A DNA stretch of 64,000 nucleotides from Trifolium pratense (Eukaryota; Streptophyta; Magnoliopsida; Fabales; Fabaceae): the NCBI RefSeq assembly GCF_020283565.1, contig NC_060059.1, positions 45,714,572 to 45,778,571 of the forward strand. The letters are read 5' to 3'. Position numbers and translations under genes: made by a program. Shown piece by piece: positions 21,621-32,770 of the stretch (position 1 is its first letter; each line of letters begins with the position of its first letter). Under the pieces are notes generated by a model. The model did no database searches. It saw nothing but the letters and a program-made list of their open reading frames with translations, and was not told the origin of the DNA.

Positions 21621-22970
21621 GGCATCTTGTTCTGTATCTGGGTGAGATCCTAGGGAATATACTTTCTGGTTATAAACAAGTAAGGAATACTGAAAAGTTG
21701 TTTGGACTTGGAGAAGTTCATATTTGTTTGAATGGTCCCAAGAAGTGGAGGATGGACTATTCATGGCAAGGTGTGTAGCTTTGGTGTTGAGCTACTGTAT
21801 GGTTTGATTTATTTTCAAACTTATGTTAACCTGTTGCACCTGGAGTGTGGAGTTTGTGCAAAGGTCATTATGGTGTGCCTGAAGTTTGTTGAGGAGTTTT
21901 CTGGTTTGAATTCCGCTGCATATATATGATGGGAAAACTCCTGGTGGATGTGAGTGTGCAACACTCTGTTCTCCTCTGGAGAGGTTCAACTAACTTGTTG
22001 GAGATGCCAACGATACTTGAGGGTGATCTCAAGTCCACTCATAAAGGCACTCACATATGAGTTTGTTGAAGAGAGGTCTGATGGAAGTTATGAGCAATTT
22101 ATTTTTGCTTTCAATCCTACAAGCCAACCTCCAGTGGCTTTGATAAAGGATCTCTTATTATTGTCCTTGAGAAGGGGACTGATGTGCTCCCAGATGTTGG
22201 TACATCTGACCAGCAGTATGCAGAATCTTGTTGGATCTATTTTTACACTAGAAACTTATGGTTGACTTCTTGGGTGAGTTTATTTCTGATCCAAGTAAGT
22301 GGTGGTGCAGATGTGTGTTTTGATTTTCCTGTGGAAGCTTGATAAAGGTACCTCATTCAGATTCTTTATATGGAGGTCAAGCTCAAATATCAAGGATATT
22401 CTCTCTGACATCTGGAGAATCCTTCTGATCAAAGGAACCAGATTTATGGAATCTTGTTTATGGCCATGAAGCAGATTCTGTTTGGAGGAGAGTAACTTGT
22501 GTATACCAACCACTAGATGTGCAACTATTAAAGGGGAGAATGTATAATTCTCTAGAGTGCTCTGAGAAGTTATTAATATGGAGTCCTTATTCTGAAGCTG
22601 TGAGATCTTGAAGACAAGTCAGACTCAATGTCTTGACATCTTTATATTGAGAACCTATTTTTTTTGTTCAATATGTCTAGTGGTATTTCTCTAAAACAGG
22701 ATGGAGGTTGTTTACTCTAACTTGATATTATCAAGTCTACGAGAGCATGGAACTCTTGTTCTGTTGTAGTGAAAAGAGCTTCATGGGATTATGAACATTG
22801 GAGCTGCTTCAACCTATGTCCAATGGGTGAATTGTTATCTGCACTTTGGAGTGTCATCCAAATCAGCTAGGATAGGCATTTCAGTTGTTTCTAGCAAGGA
22901 GGAGTTATTATTTTTGGGAGCAAAGGATTATTGCTCTTTGGTATTGAAAGTTGATCAACTACTGATGGTT
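21621..22970 (+). other. Decayed internal region of the copia element
   Basis: Where gag would be expected there are only short broken frames on both strands and no zinc knuckle or UBN2-like block that I can recognise. The composition resembles coding sequence in places, but I see no defendable protein. Confidence 0.4.
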
Positions 22971-24440
22971 GATTCTCTTGTGGCCCCCCTGCTGTTGTTA
23001 ATTATGATGTTGGTGCAACTACTAAGACCACAAGTGAATGTGTTGCTGATTCTCTCAAGGGAACTGTCCCTGAGACTGATGTTGTGCCAAATATTGACAC
23101 ATCTGTGGCACTTGAGACGGATGTTGTGTCAGATGTTGACACATCTATGACATTGGAGACAAATGTTGTACCAAGTGTAGGTACATCTGGGGTACCTGAA
23201 ATTGTCACAAGTGACACTGTTCATAATGATGCTACTGACAAAGAAGGAAATCCTGTGGTAGCAAAATCTAGTAATAATCTTGTGGATTACTCTGAATCAG
23301 ATGAAAGCAGTAAGACCCTATCTGAAGGTAAGGGAGTGAGTGATCCTGATGTTGTCTTCATGCATGAAAATGTTACAGGCGACAAACTTGTGACAGAAGT
23401 GCCTGATACTGGTGTTGGTAAAAGAACTAGAAGTAGGACAGGTAAAGGTGTGACAACTGTTAGTACACCTGTCCATCAGTCTGAGGCGGAGAAGTCTGCT
23501 AAAATGGCTTGGAAGAAACTGTGACTGGTCCCCCTAGAACCAGGAGCAAAGTGATTCCAACTTCTGAGGTCAAGAAGAAGAGCTTAAAGAGAAAAGAACC
23601 CCTTCTAGTGATTCAGACATTGAAAGAGACAAGTGTAGCTACATCTGGTGGCACATCTTTAAGAAGTGTGAAAGGTTTGATGAGAAAAGTGTCTGATCTA
23701 GGTGACTGTTTTGATAAGCTGGTAAGGGAATTTGTAGTGAATGTTGCTAACAATTGTGATGACCCTAAAAACCTTGAGTAAAGGTCAGGTTTGATTATGG
23801 CTCTTATGTGTTTGATGCCACTTTGGAACATGCTGTTTCTTTTGCTCTACAACTGCCCATAGCATTTCCAACCCTGCTGTGTGGTATTATACTTGACCAA
23901 CATCCAACTATTCTTGTGGATGCTGATGTTCCCTGTAGAAGGGCTAGTAAGCTGATCGTTAGTAAGAATTTACTGTCTGGGACACATGTAGATGTCGGTG
24001 TAGGTACATCTGTCCAACAAAAGGTTGATGCCCTCACTAGGTAGAAAATGGTAACTGACTTTATTGAGTCTAGTAGAGCTGTTGAAGCCAATAAACTGAA
24101 GACTGTGATGATCCTTTAAGCAAGGAATTCATGAAAGATTTTTTTAACATGGGTTGATGTGTTGAATTTTCACCTGCTGTGATTAATAAGTTTTTGGCCA
24201 GGAGTGAAGATCCTGAAGCTGGGGTAGAGTTATCTGATTGTGCTATAGATTTGAGTAATTTCATCTACATTGTTGGTACCAAGACCAAATGAGGTTTTGA
24301 CTCTTATATTTTTTTTTAAACTACTAAGCATGCTAAGTCTTTGGCTGTGAAGATGCCAACAACATTTCCCACTGTGCTTTGTAGTATTATTCTTGATCAG
24401 CATCCAAATATTTTTATCAGCTCTGATGTTGTCTGTAAGA
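22971..24440 (+). pseudogene. Envelope-like protein relic of the copia element
   Basis: Three consecutive pieces in shifting frames form one acidic-to-basic protein. At 23072-23197 a 42-bp unit is repeated three times (each ending DTS or GTS, then LET/LETN-like). A Ser/Asp-rich part and a basic KRTRSRTGKGV segment follow to 23524, then another frame with GPPRTRSKV and KKKSLKRKEP to 23781, then a frame with SFALQLPIAFPTLLCGIILD to about 24044. The segment at about 24350-24440 repeats the last block in diverged form, so a piece was duplicated. The pattern resembles legume retroelement ORFs annotated as envelope-like proteins (from memory, not searched). Several frameshifts and stops make it non-functional. 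Confidence 0.55.
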
Positions 24441-24441
24441 G

Positions 24442-24848
24442 ATGATTGCTGATTTGATGAGACTTATGCAAGTTGAAAACCTTGGTCGAAAGAAGTATGT
24501 CTTTTTAGTTGTTGATGATTCCTTCAGATTTACTTGGGTAAATTTTATTAAAGAAAAATCAAATACTTTTCATGTCTTCAAAGACCTTTGTCAACGCCTT
24601 CAAAGAAAGAAGGAGGGTGTAATTGTCAGGATCAGAAGTGACCATCGGAAGGAATTTGAAACTGCTAAATTCTCTAACTTCTGCTCCTATGAAGAATTAG
24701 TCATGAGTTCTCATATACCCTCTATGAGTTTTGGAAGGGGAGAAAACCAAATGTTAATTATTTCTATGTCTTTGGGAGTAAATGCTACATCTTGGCTAAT
24801 AGAGAACAAAGACGAAAAGATGAATCTCAAAAGTAATGGTAGGAATGG
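24442..24848 (+). pseudogene. Integrase core fragment
   Basis: About 110 residues match the copia integrase core: YVFLVVDDSFRFTWVNFIKE, then VRIRSDHRKEFE and FSNFC. The residues usually DHGGEFEN read DHRKEFET, and the second half, including the catalytic Glu region, is scrambled. The frame runs directly into 3' LTR sequence at about 24849, a deletion junction. Confidence 0.82.
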
Positions 24849-25482
24849 TAACCCTATTTTATTCACCGAAACTTAAAGCTAAAATAGAATATCAAAGATG
24901 TAGTCTTTTAAGGGTTTCGTGTCTTTAAGCCACTCTCTAGGAGAGTTGGTGAAAAGTGAACCACTCGGGTTGTGAGATGGTCACTATGTCCTCACTCAGA
25001 AACCTATAGGTAATGAGTTGAATATTGTAATTGGAGGAAGCTTTTAAGCAACTCCAAATTGTGAACTTAGTCGTTGGCTAGGTGTTAATGTCATTGAAGT
25101 GTGTCTTCATCTTTGTCAAGGAGAGTGTCTCCATTCTGTTGTTATTGAAATCCTTACTGGTTGTAAGGTTGAGGGGAGTGAGACGGGGTCTCATATCTAG
25201 GAGTTCCAAGGTAGAAGTTGCATTGGGTAGGGATTAAGTGAGGAGTTGTAAACGGGGGAGTTTAGCTCTGAATTAATACTGCTGATAGTGAATTTCCTCC
25301 TGGATTGGTATCCCCCAGATTAGGCTGTTAGGCTGAACTGGGTTAACAATTATGTGTGTTGTTTATGCTTTTTAGTATCTGTTTTTAATGCTCTGCTTTA
25401 TTGTTCTTACTGCTAAGACAAGTGTTACGACAAGTGTCCGAACATCGTGGACAACACTTGTCTACTGTGTACCAGAATTTCA
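24849..25482 (+). repeat. Truncated 3' LTR of the copia element (634 bp)
   Basis: Nearly identical to 20971-21605 (a handful of substitutions seen by eye), and it ends ACCAGAATTTCA before the TSD. The first ~536 bp of the LTR are missing; the homology starts within about 2 bp of the place where the solo LTR sits in the 5' LTR. Confidence 0.9.
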
Positions 25483-25698
25483 GTGTAAAACCATTTTACA
25501 ATACAAATGGTTTTAGTGTATAACTATCTGAAACCATTTAACCAGCATAATGGTTTCCAGGATTTTTAAAACCATAAAAACACAATATTGGTTTCGGTAA
25601 ACACATAAAACCATTTTACAATACAAATGGTTTCACTTTTTAACTCTCTGAAACCATTTAACAAGCATAATGGTTTCCAGAATAATATTTCATAAATA

Positions 25699-25765
<67 letters not shown>

Positions 25766-25860
25766 TCTCCCACCTTATTATTTATATAAAACCATTTAAC
25801 AATACTAATGGTTTCAGTGTATAATATCTTGAAACCATTTAACATACCAAATAGGATTAA
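25483..25860. repeat. 120-bp tandem repeats of AAACCAT/ATGGTTT type
   Basis: Two adjacent copies offset by 120 bp begin AAAACCATTTTACAATAC at 25487 and 25607, and a third, shorter copy lies after the AT microsatellite at 25785. Each unit holds several inverted AAACCAT...ATGGTTT pairs. The same family is found left of the copia insertion (17990-18162). Confidence 0.7.
25700..25762. repeat. (AT)n microsatellite
   Basis: About 31 uninterrupted AT units. Confidence 0.98.
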
Positions 25861-26808
25861 TATTAGTTTGTCTATCTTTATCGTTCGATTATTCGAGGGA
25901 TGAGCGAGGGATGAGCGGATGTAAACCCGTCGGTCCCCTTTTTAATCCAATTTTATTTATTAATTTTATTTGCGGAAGACAAACAACCGGTAAGCAAAGC
26001 GCACGGTCAACGTTCGGTCATTCGAGGGTTTAGCGGATGTAAACCCGCCGGTCCCATTTTAAATCCAAATTATTTAATTACAATTTATTTTGTAGGTTTT
26101 TATCATTTTTTTGATTTTTTGGTTTAAATTAAATAAATTAGATAATAAATAAATAAACAAACAAATAACATCACAACGGTGGATAAAGTAAGCAGGAGAT
26201 GTGCATGTAGCATGAAAGAATAGAGGCCCAACCCACAAGAAGGCCCTGCGTAGCAACAAAAAAAAATAAGGGGATGATCTGGGCTGTTTGATTAATCAGA
26301 CGACTCATGCTTGATCAGGAGAGTGGAAACACTAAGGCTGTTTGATCAAGAATCAAAGGCTAAAATAGAATGGTGCGTGGAAGTAACGATGCACGCACGC
26401 ATAAGGGATTAGCGCCCCTACCTGCCAGATAGAGAGTGTGAACATAATACATTTACTATCTCCTTAAAAAATTCAAATGATAGTTCCTAGATATTTACAA
26501 ATTCACAAATATATTCATTGCTGAAATTGTAGAGCATAAGTCAGAATTGTCCTTTGAAAAAGAATACTAAAATTAAATCCAACTAAATAAATTATTTTTG
26601 TTTTTGAAAAGAAAAGAAAAGAAAAGAACAATTTGATTTGATAGATGAAGTGCAGGAGTGATCGATCTACCAAAAAAAAAAAGGCGCGAAATGTTGTGTA
26701 TCGACAAACGCCATGGCCGCCGCCACTCAACCATGTATGTAATGTAATGTAACGATCTGTTCCTTCATTCGTTCCCTTAGACAGACTGAAACCGCATTGC
26801 AATTTGCA
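25861..26808. other. Intergenic region upstream of the seven-exon gene
   Basis: A near-duplicate segment (TTCGAGGG...AGCGGATGTAAACCCG(T/C)CGGTCCC) occurs at about 25888-25938 and 26013-26055. An (AAAAG)n stretch lies near 26605-26628. The last few hundred bases should hold the promoter and 5' leader of the downstream gene, but no clear TATA box stands out. Confidence 0.45.
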
Positions 26809-29800
26809 ATGAAGAAAAAGGGAATTTCCCGAATTAACCCCAATGATCCATCTTATCTTCGTCACAAGAAAGCTAAATTCATTGCCGATCATGAAAAATC
26901 AACTTCCAGATTGGAAGAATCAGATCATTCTCAACTTCCATTACAGAGAGAAATTGTTACAACATGTAAGATTCTAATTTAACCTAATTCATTCATTGCT
27001 TCATTATTTCATAACGAGTGTTAGAATTAGAATTAATTAAATTGAATTTTGTGATTGTGAATTTAGGTGATCCCAAAACTTCTGAGTATGCTTTCTTTAA
27101 GAAATTGAAGAAGGATGCAAGTCTCAGGTTTTCTTCAGGTCCAGTCAAAAAGGATGATTCCTGGTCGTCCAAGAAGCCTGAATCTGGTGACTGTTCCAAA
27201 GGTTGGTTCGACTTGAATTATGTATCTGTTCGGGTAAACAATTTTATTAAACCCTTATCATACAAGTGTTTATGTTTTTATATTATATATTTGTTTTCAT
27301 AAATTATATTGTAGAGCTTATGGAAATAAGCTGAAAACATGTTGTTTTCATAAGCTCTCTGATATAGGGCCTGTTTGGATAAACAACTTATTTGCAGCTT
27401 ATAGTACAAGCTCTTATCATGATACGCGCTTATGTATATTAGCTTACATAAGCTATTTTTAAAGCAAAATATAAAGTAAAGATAAATTGATTTTGTATAT
27501 GCTACAAACTGTTTTTATAGGCTATATTGGAGAACTTATGAAATAAGCTGAAACAAACTTATGAAAATTGTCATAAGCTGTTTTCATAAGTTCTCTCAAA
27601 CAGTCTCACAAAACTTATGTAAGTAGATAAGCTCAAATAAGTCAATCCAAACAGGCTCATAGTCTCATGAGTGCTTATGTCAGTAAACAAGCTCAAATAA
27701 GTCTATCCAAACAAGTCCCGGAACTTTTTGTTTAAAAATGTCATCAGCTACTCCCTTTATCATCATTACATTTGCTACAGGTTAATGCGTCACTTTTAAT
27801 AAGAAGTTGGAATTTGGTTGATACATTCTTGGACTTTAAGAATTTATGATGATGGCAAGGACCAACTAAATAAAATAAGGAACACAAATTGTACATGTAT
27901 TGAAACAGTCGGGTATCTTTTATGTTATGCAGAGGGGACTGATGATGTTAGGGTTGGCACTAAGGAATGCAACTCTTCAAGGATCAATCAGGACGTGTCA
28001 ACTTTTAAGATGGATTCATTTCTTTCACCTTCTGTTGGAGATTGGAACAAGTCAGGTCTGTATTAGAAGAGAATTTTGTACTACACTATCCACAGAGATA
28101 AACTGATACTTACTATCATGATACAAATACATAGGAAATGTGATACTCATAGTGTTCCTTTGTGACTTTGTTTCTGTCTTCTTAAATTATCAATGTCTTC
28201 TGCAATTTACTATTTATTCATGTGTTTTTTTAGTTGCTTTCTAATCAATCAGCACATGCTTGTTTCATAAATTAAAATATAAAGCTTACCAGTGTTTCAG
28301 TTGAATTGGGAAGACTTAAATCATGTGATCTAGGTGTTAAATGTTGGAAACTGTTCCCTCCCTCCATAATTTCAGTTTTCAGATTCCTGCTAAACAATAA
28401 TAATCAAGTATCAAAAGATCTGTTTCCTCCTGGTGGTGTATGCAGACATGTACTCTATGAGCAGAATGCTGAAAAACTCCCAAGAATGTGGCGACACCGT
28501 CAAACCCCAGGGATTTTCACATGCAGGTTTGATTTTCTTCTAATTGTTTACTGCTGCGGTTCTAGGGATTTATAGGGGAAAACAATGTGTAGAACAATTA
28601 GAACTTAGAATATATATAGTTTATGTTACTGGGTATTCAGTGCCAATCTTTAAGTGGGTACCACTCATTTGTTAATTAATCTTCACATGTTCAATTCATC
28701 ATTTTAGGGAAAATGTGTATTATGCAGCTGAAGGTGTCCCATTTACTGGTTATATTTGAGAATGTATTGATACAGTCTGTGTGAAACAATTTTCTTTGTG
28801 CTACTTCAGGAAACCAGTATGCGCATGGAGAAATCTTCTCTAGAAAGAGACAGAAACTACGACAGTGTGCTGCAGATACCTTATTTCCTGATACAGAGAA
28901 ACCATGTTCAAAAGGGTTAGAAATTTTTTTCCAGTAATATTAAATGTTTCTGTCCTTGCCATTTTGAATAAAATCGGGATTTTTCAGGTTTGATATTGTT
29001 TCTTTGCTCCTTAGTCGGCTGTTTCCAATGACCACTGACAGCACTGTAACAAATGTATGTTATTTTAGCAGCCCTTTGTAATGCTATAAATCCTTCCAAT
29101 GACTTCCCTTCCTTGACCAAAGTGATTATTTGTTCAGAAATACGAGGATCCAAATCCAGGAAAGATAAAGAAGTCTACCATATATGATTTACTGGATTCT
29201 CGAGAGTTAGGTGTTCAATTTAAGGAGCACTATCTGATACCTAAGAGGAAGCTTCTTGAACTTGAATCAGGCTCATACTTCAATGATCAGATGTTGTCTC
29301 CTATGTTTCTCGAATCGGGTGAGAGGATTACTCCACATGCCGAGCTTCCAACTTATCATTTTCAGAACTTTGAACCTCGGTACAGTATAACAGCACCTAA
29401 GTGCAAACTGAGTGGAACTCCAAGTTTCAGTGCCTCTGTCAAGGGTGACAATGACATAACTCCTGGGTCTCTGTTTAACGAGGTAAAAAATGCTCCCAAA
29501 TATAGTTTGCTTGATTCTCGAGAGTTAGGTTTTCAATGCACAGAACTCCAACCTAAGAGGAAACCCCTTGAACTTAAATCAGGGTCATACTTAAATGATC
29601 AGATGTTGTCTCCTACGTTTTTCGAATCAGGTGAGGGAATTACTCCATATGCTGAGTTTCCAACCTATCACTCTCGGAACTTTCAACCTCGGTACAATAT
29701 AACAGCACCTGAGTGCAAACTGAGTGGAACTCCGAATTTCAGTGCCTCTGTCAAAGATGACATAACTCTTGGACCTCTGTTTAACGAAGTAGAAAACGCT

Positions 29801-30928
29801 GCCGAATATAGTTTGCTTGATTATCAAGAGTTGGATTTTCAATGTACAGAACTCCATCAAATACCTAGGAGGAAACTCCTTGAACTCAAATCAAGCTCAT
29901 CTTTCATTGATCACTTGTTGCCTCCTATGTTCCTTCGATCAGTCGAGTCAATTACTCCATACACTGACTTTCCAATCGATCCTCACAAGTTTCGACCTGT
30001 GTTCAGAACAGAAGCTGAAAGAAAGTTCGGTGGAACTCCAATTTACCTTGACAAGAATGATGCAAGTTATGGATTTCTGTGTAAGTGTAATGATGAGAAA
30101 AATCACGAAACCTTCACATTCGATCATTTCAAAGAGCCAGGGAAACTTGAGAGAGAACCAATTCCTCTTCTTATGGAAAAAGATTTTGACTGCAAAAAAG
30201 ACGAGATAAAGTTGCCTATCACTTGTAAGTATGCAAAACCATATATGGCCCCTGCATTGTCAATTTTAGACCACGGCCAAGAGCAGATATCAAATGATTC
30301 ATTAGATGAATTCCACTTTCGTCCCTCATCCTTATTACTACCAAAGGACTTCAATTCAGTAATGGATTCTGGTTTATTCAGATATCAAAATTCCCCGTTT
30401 GGAGAGTATGTTTACAAATGGGATGAAGAAATGGACACGAATTTCAACCACACAGCATTGTCCTTTTCACACAATAATCACTACTTTAAATTGTCAGAAA
30501 ATTGCAAGGACGATGCTTCATTTATTCAAGACAGCATATACCTTCCACCTTACCATCATTGGGTTAGAGAAACAGTTTCCAGTGACTACCATCATCACCC
30601 TGATAAAGAACCCTGGCTTTCGTCTTCACCTAGGTGTTTATCCTTAACCAGTTCCCACTCAAATTACCAGAGTTCAATTACTAGAAATTTACAGCTACCC
30701 GAAAGCGAGAATATGTCTTCACTTTTTCATATTGATGATAATTACAAGCCCAAGATCAACGATGGAGATCAGGGAGAAGTTCTTTATCATTTAAGTGAAG
30801 CCTTTGTTGAAATATATAACTCTTCATTTCTTCATATGTCCAATCAAAGAGACAACGGATGCCCATTTTCTCTAGATGACAGTGACAATATCAATGACCA
30901 AGAGCAAAGGCATGAGATGCTCCTCTAG
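26809..30928 (+). CDS. Seven-exon gene, 819-aa protein of unknown function with three ~100-aa repeats
   Basis: Exons inferred from GT/AG sites with matching phase: 26809-26965, 27067-27201, 27933-28055, 28446-28526, 28810-28915, 28988-29054 and 29138-30928, totalling 820 codons with the stop. The first ATG (MKKKGISRINPNDP) follows an in-frame TTG only. The N-terminal 220 residues are basic and polar, with SRKRQKLRQ near 177 and FDIVSLLLSRLFP near 202. The last exon holds three tandem repeats, about 224-333, 334-435 and 436-535. Each has YSLLDxxELxFQCTEL, a KRKxLELKS block, ITPYxEFPTYH and KLSGTP. The rest is Ser/Asp/His-rich without a fold I can name. No signal peptide or membrane segment is seen. 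The consistent phase across six introns strongly supports a real host gene. I do not recognise the family. Confidence 0.85.
27367..27719. mobile_element. MITE in intron 2
   Basis: The ends are inverted copies: GGGCCTGTTTGGATAAAC on the left and GTCTATCCAAACAAGTCCC on the right. The interior is rich in CATAAGCT/AGCTTATG words. This is a common plant MITE type. No clear target duplication was found. It sits inside the intron between 27202 and 27932. Confidence 0.65.
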
Positions 30929-31089
30929 AGTCTAACATTCTCTGGTGTGCTTAATCACATGTTTTTGGTTAATTTTGTTTACATGATAGCCTTTTGACAA
31001 TAGTTTACATGATGAACTGTCCATATTAGTGTGCCTTTTCTGGGAATATTGTTTTTAGAATATGATCTTTTGCGAATTTGGATTATTAA

Positions 31090-31641
31090 TAGGGATGGCA
31101 ACGGGCGCCCATGGGTGCGGGTTTGACACTTACCAAACCCACACCCGAAATCATCACCCAAACCCAAACCCAAACCCAAAGGCTGTTCGGGTGACAAAAC
31201 TACACCCACACCCATTGGGTTCGGGTTTTTTCCACCCAAACCCAAACCCAAACCCGCAACACATTTGAAAATAATTTGCAAATTTAAGAAATTAAATTTC
31301 AACATAGACTTTGAATTAAATTACAACTAAAATTAAGGTCTTCCAAGGAAATTCAAACATAGACTTTCAAGAAATTACAACATAGACTTTCAAGAAATTA
31401 AATTACAACTAAAATTTAAGGTCTTCCAAGGAAATTGAGAGAGACTATGGGGGTAATTAGGTAATTATAAAATATTTCGGGTGGGTGTATAGGTTTCGGG
31501 TGTGGGTTTGACTGATACCAAACCCACACCCATATTATCGGGTGTCACCCAAACCCAAACCCAGTCAAATCGGGTTTCGCCCGTTGACTTGGGTTTGGGT
31601 TCGGGTGGGTCTCTCGGGTTTGGGTTTTTTTGTCATCCCTA
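31090..31641. mobile_element. hAT-type MITE, TSD ATTATTAA
   Basis: A 552-bp element starts TAGGGATGGCAACGGG and ends TTTTTTGTCATCCCTA, with inner AAACCCAAACCC and GGTTTGGGTTT arms. It is flanked by the perfect 8-bp repeat ATTATTAA at 31082-31089 and 31642-31649. The 8-bp duplication and ends fit the hAT superfamily. The open frames in it are repeat-driven. Confidence 0.88.
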
Positions 31642-32770
31642 ATTATTAAGGACTCCGTCTACAAGTCAATTGGAAAAACAAATGGTTGCACGAGTATTTA
31701 TATTTTGGCTTAACTACATTTTTGATCCCCTTATTTTAATATTTTTGAAGTTTTGGTCCCCTTTATTTCAAAAATCAATTTTTTGGTCTCCCAAAATCAT
31801 ATCAATTTTAATGACACGACTCCTTTATTGAGATGTGGTGCTGAGATGGCATGACTGTGTTGGCATTACTTTTTTCCATGTCATTATTTTGTTTATTAAT
31901 TCTATTAGTCATTTTACAATATATTAAAATAATTAAAAATTTATTGAAAATCAATTTTCTCTAATTTTCATCTTCTTCGATTCCCTTTAGTTCTTTATTT
32001 ATCAAACAGTGTAGGTTAAGGTGGGAGGGTCTTTTAATTTTCCCATGATGGGAAAAACTCAAATCTACCATTGATATATTGTTAAAATATTCAATGGCTT
32101 GGATTTAAGAGTGGATATCTTTTCTACCAACTACTTTGTTAATTTATACTTATTTATGAATGTACCCTTGGACTATTGTACAATTGTATATTTATATCAA
32201 AGAGAATTATTCATAAATGAATAATTTTTTAAAATTTTAAAACCGTTTTGCACATTTATTTTTATAGTGATGAAATAGAAATTCTCACACTGATTAAAAA
32301 TAGTGATATTTGAGAATAAATTAGTAATATATTGCATATCTAAGCTAATTATAAATAGTGGTATTTTTTCCATGGTACATATAATAATATTGTAAAAGAA
32401 ATAAAATAATCAGTTAATCTATAGTTATGATGATATATTTACTTTCTGATTATTGTAGAGTTATTTCTTTCTTTACTTTTTTTATTTTTTATTTTATTTT
32501 CACCACCAGTTTATTGTGATTTGGGGGTCAATTCTAGTATCAAATATTTTTAGTTCCCTTTGTATCGCAGAGAATCGAACCGCGTTCTTTATTATTGTTA
32601 GAGATTAAATTATCAATTTTTTATACTAATTAATTTAGGTGGACAATAAGTAGTCCAAGTTTTTTTTTCTATGACTAAAATTGCAAGATTTTGATATTAA
32701 AAATTGCGAACACTCTAGTACTAAGAGTTTGTTTGGACTTTGGATACATGAATCATGTAGATAAAATTAT

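Larger units (their letters stand above)
18163..25482 (+). mobile_element. Deleted Ty1/copia element with envelope-like relic, TSD GTGTA
   Basis: The 5-bp repeat GTGTA at 18158-18162 and 25483-25487 flanks the whole unit. Inside are a 5' LTR (split by a gypsy-type solo LTR), an initiator-Met PBS, non-coding or decayed gag sequence, an envelope-like coding relic, an integrase fragment, and the last 634 bp of the 3' LTR. Reverse transcriptase, RNase H and the first part of the 3' LTR are gone. It inserted into an AAACCAT/ATGGTTT tandem array that continues on both sides. Confidence 0.88.

Noticed and set aside
26515..26892. 125-aa minus-strand frame overlapping the first exon of the seven-exon gene
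   Set aside because: No motif, and the plus-strand exon chain in perfect phase explains the region better.
31062..31305. Frames rich in Asn-Pro or Gly-Leu repeats
   Set aside because: Encoded by the AAACCCAAACCC arms of the hAT-type MITE.
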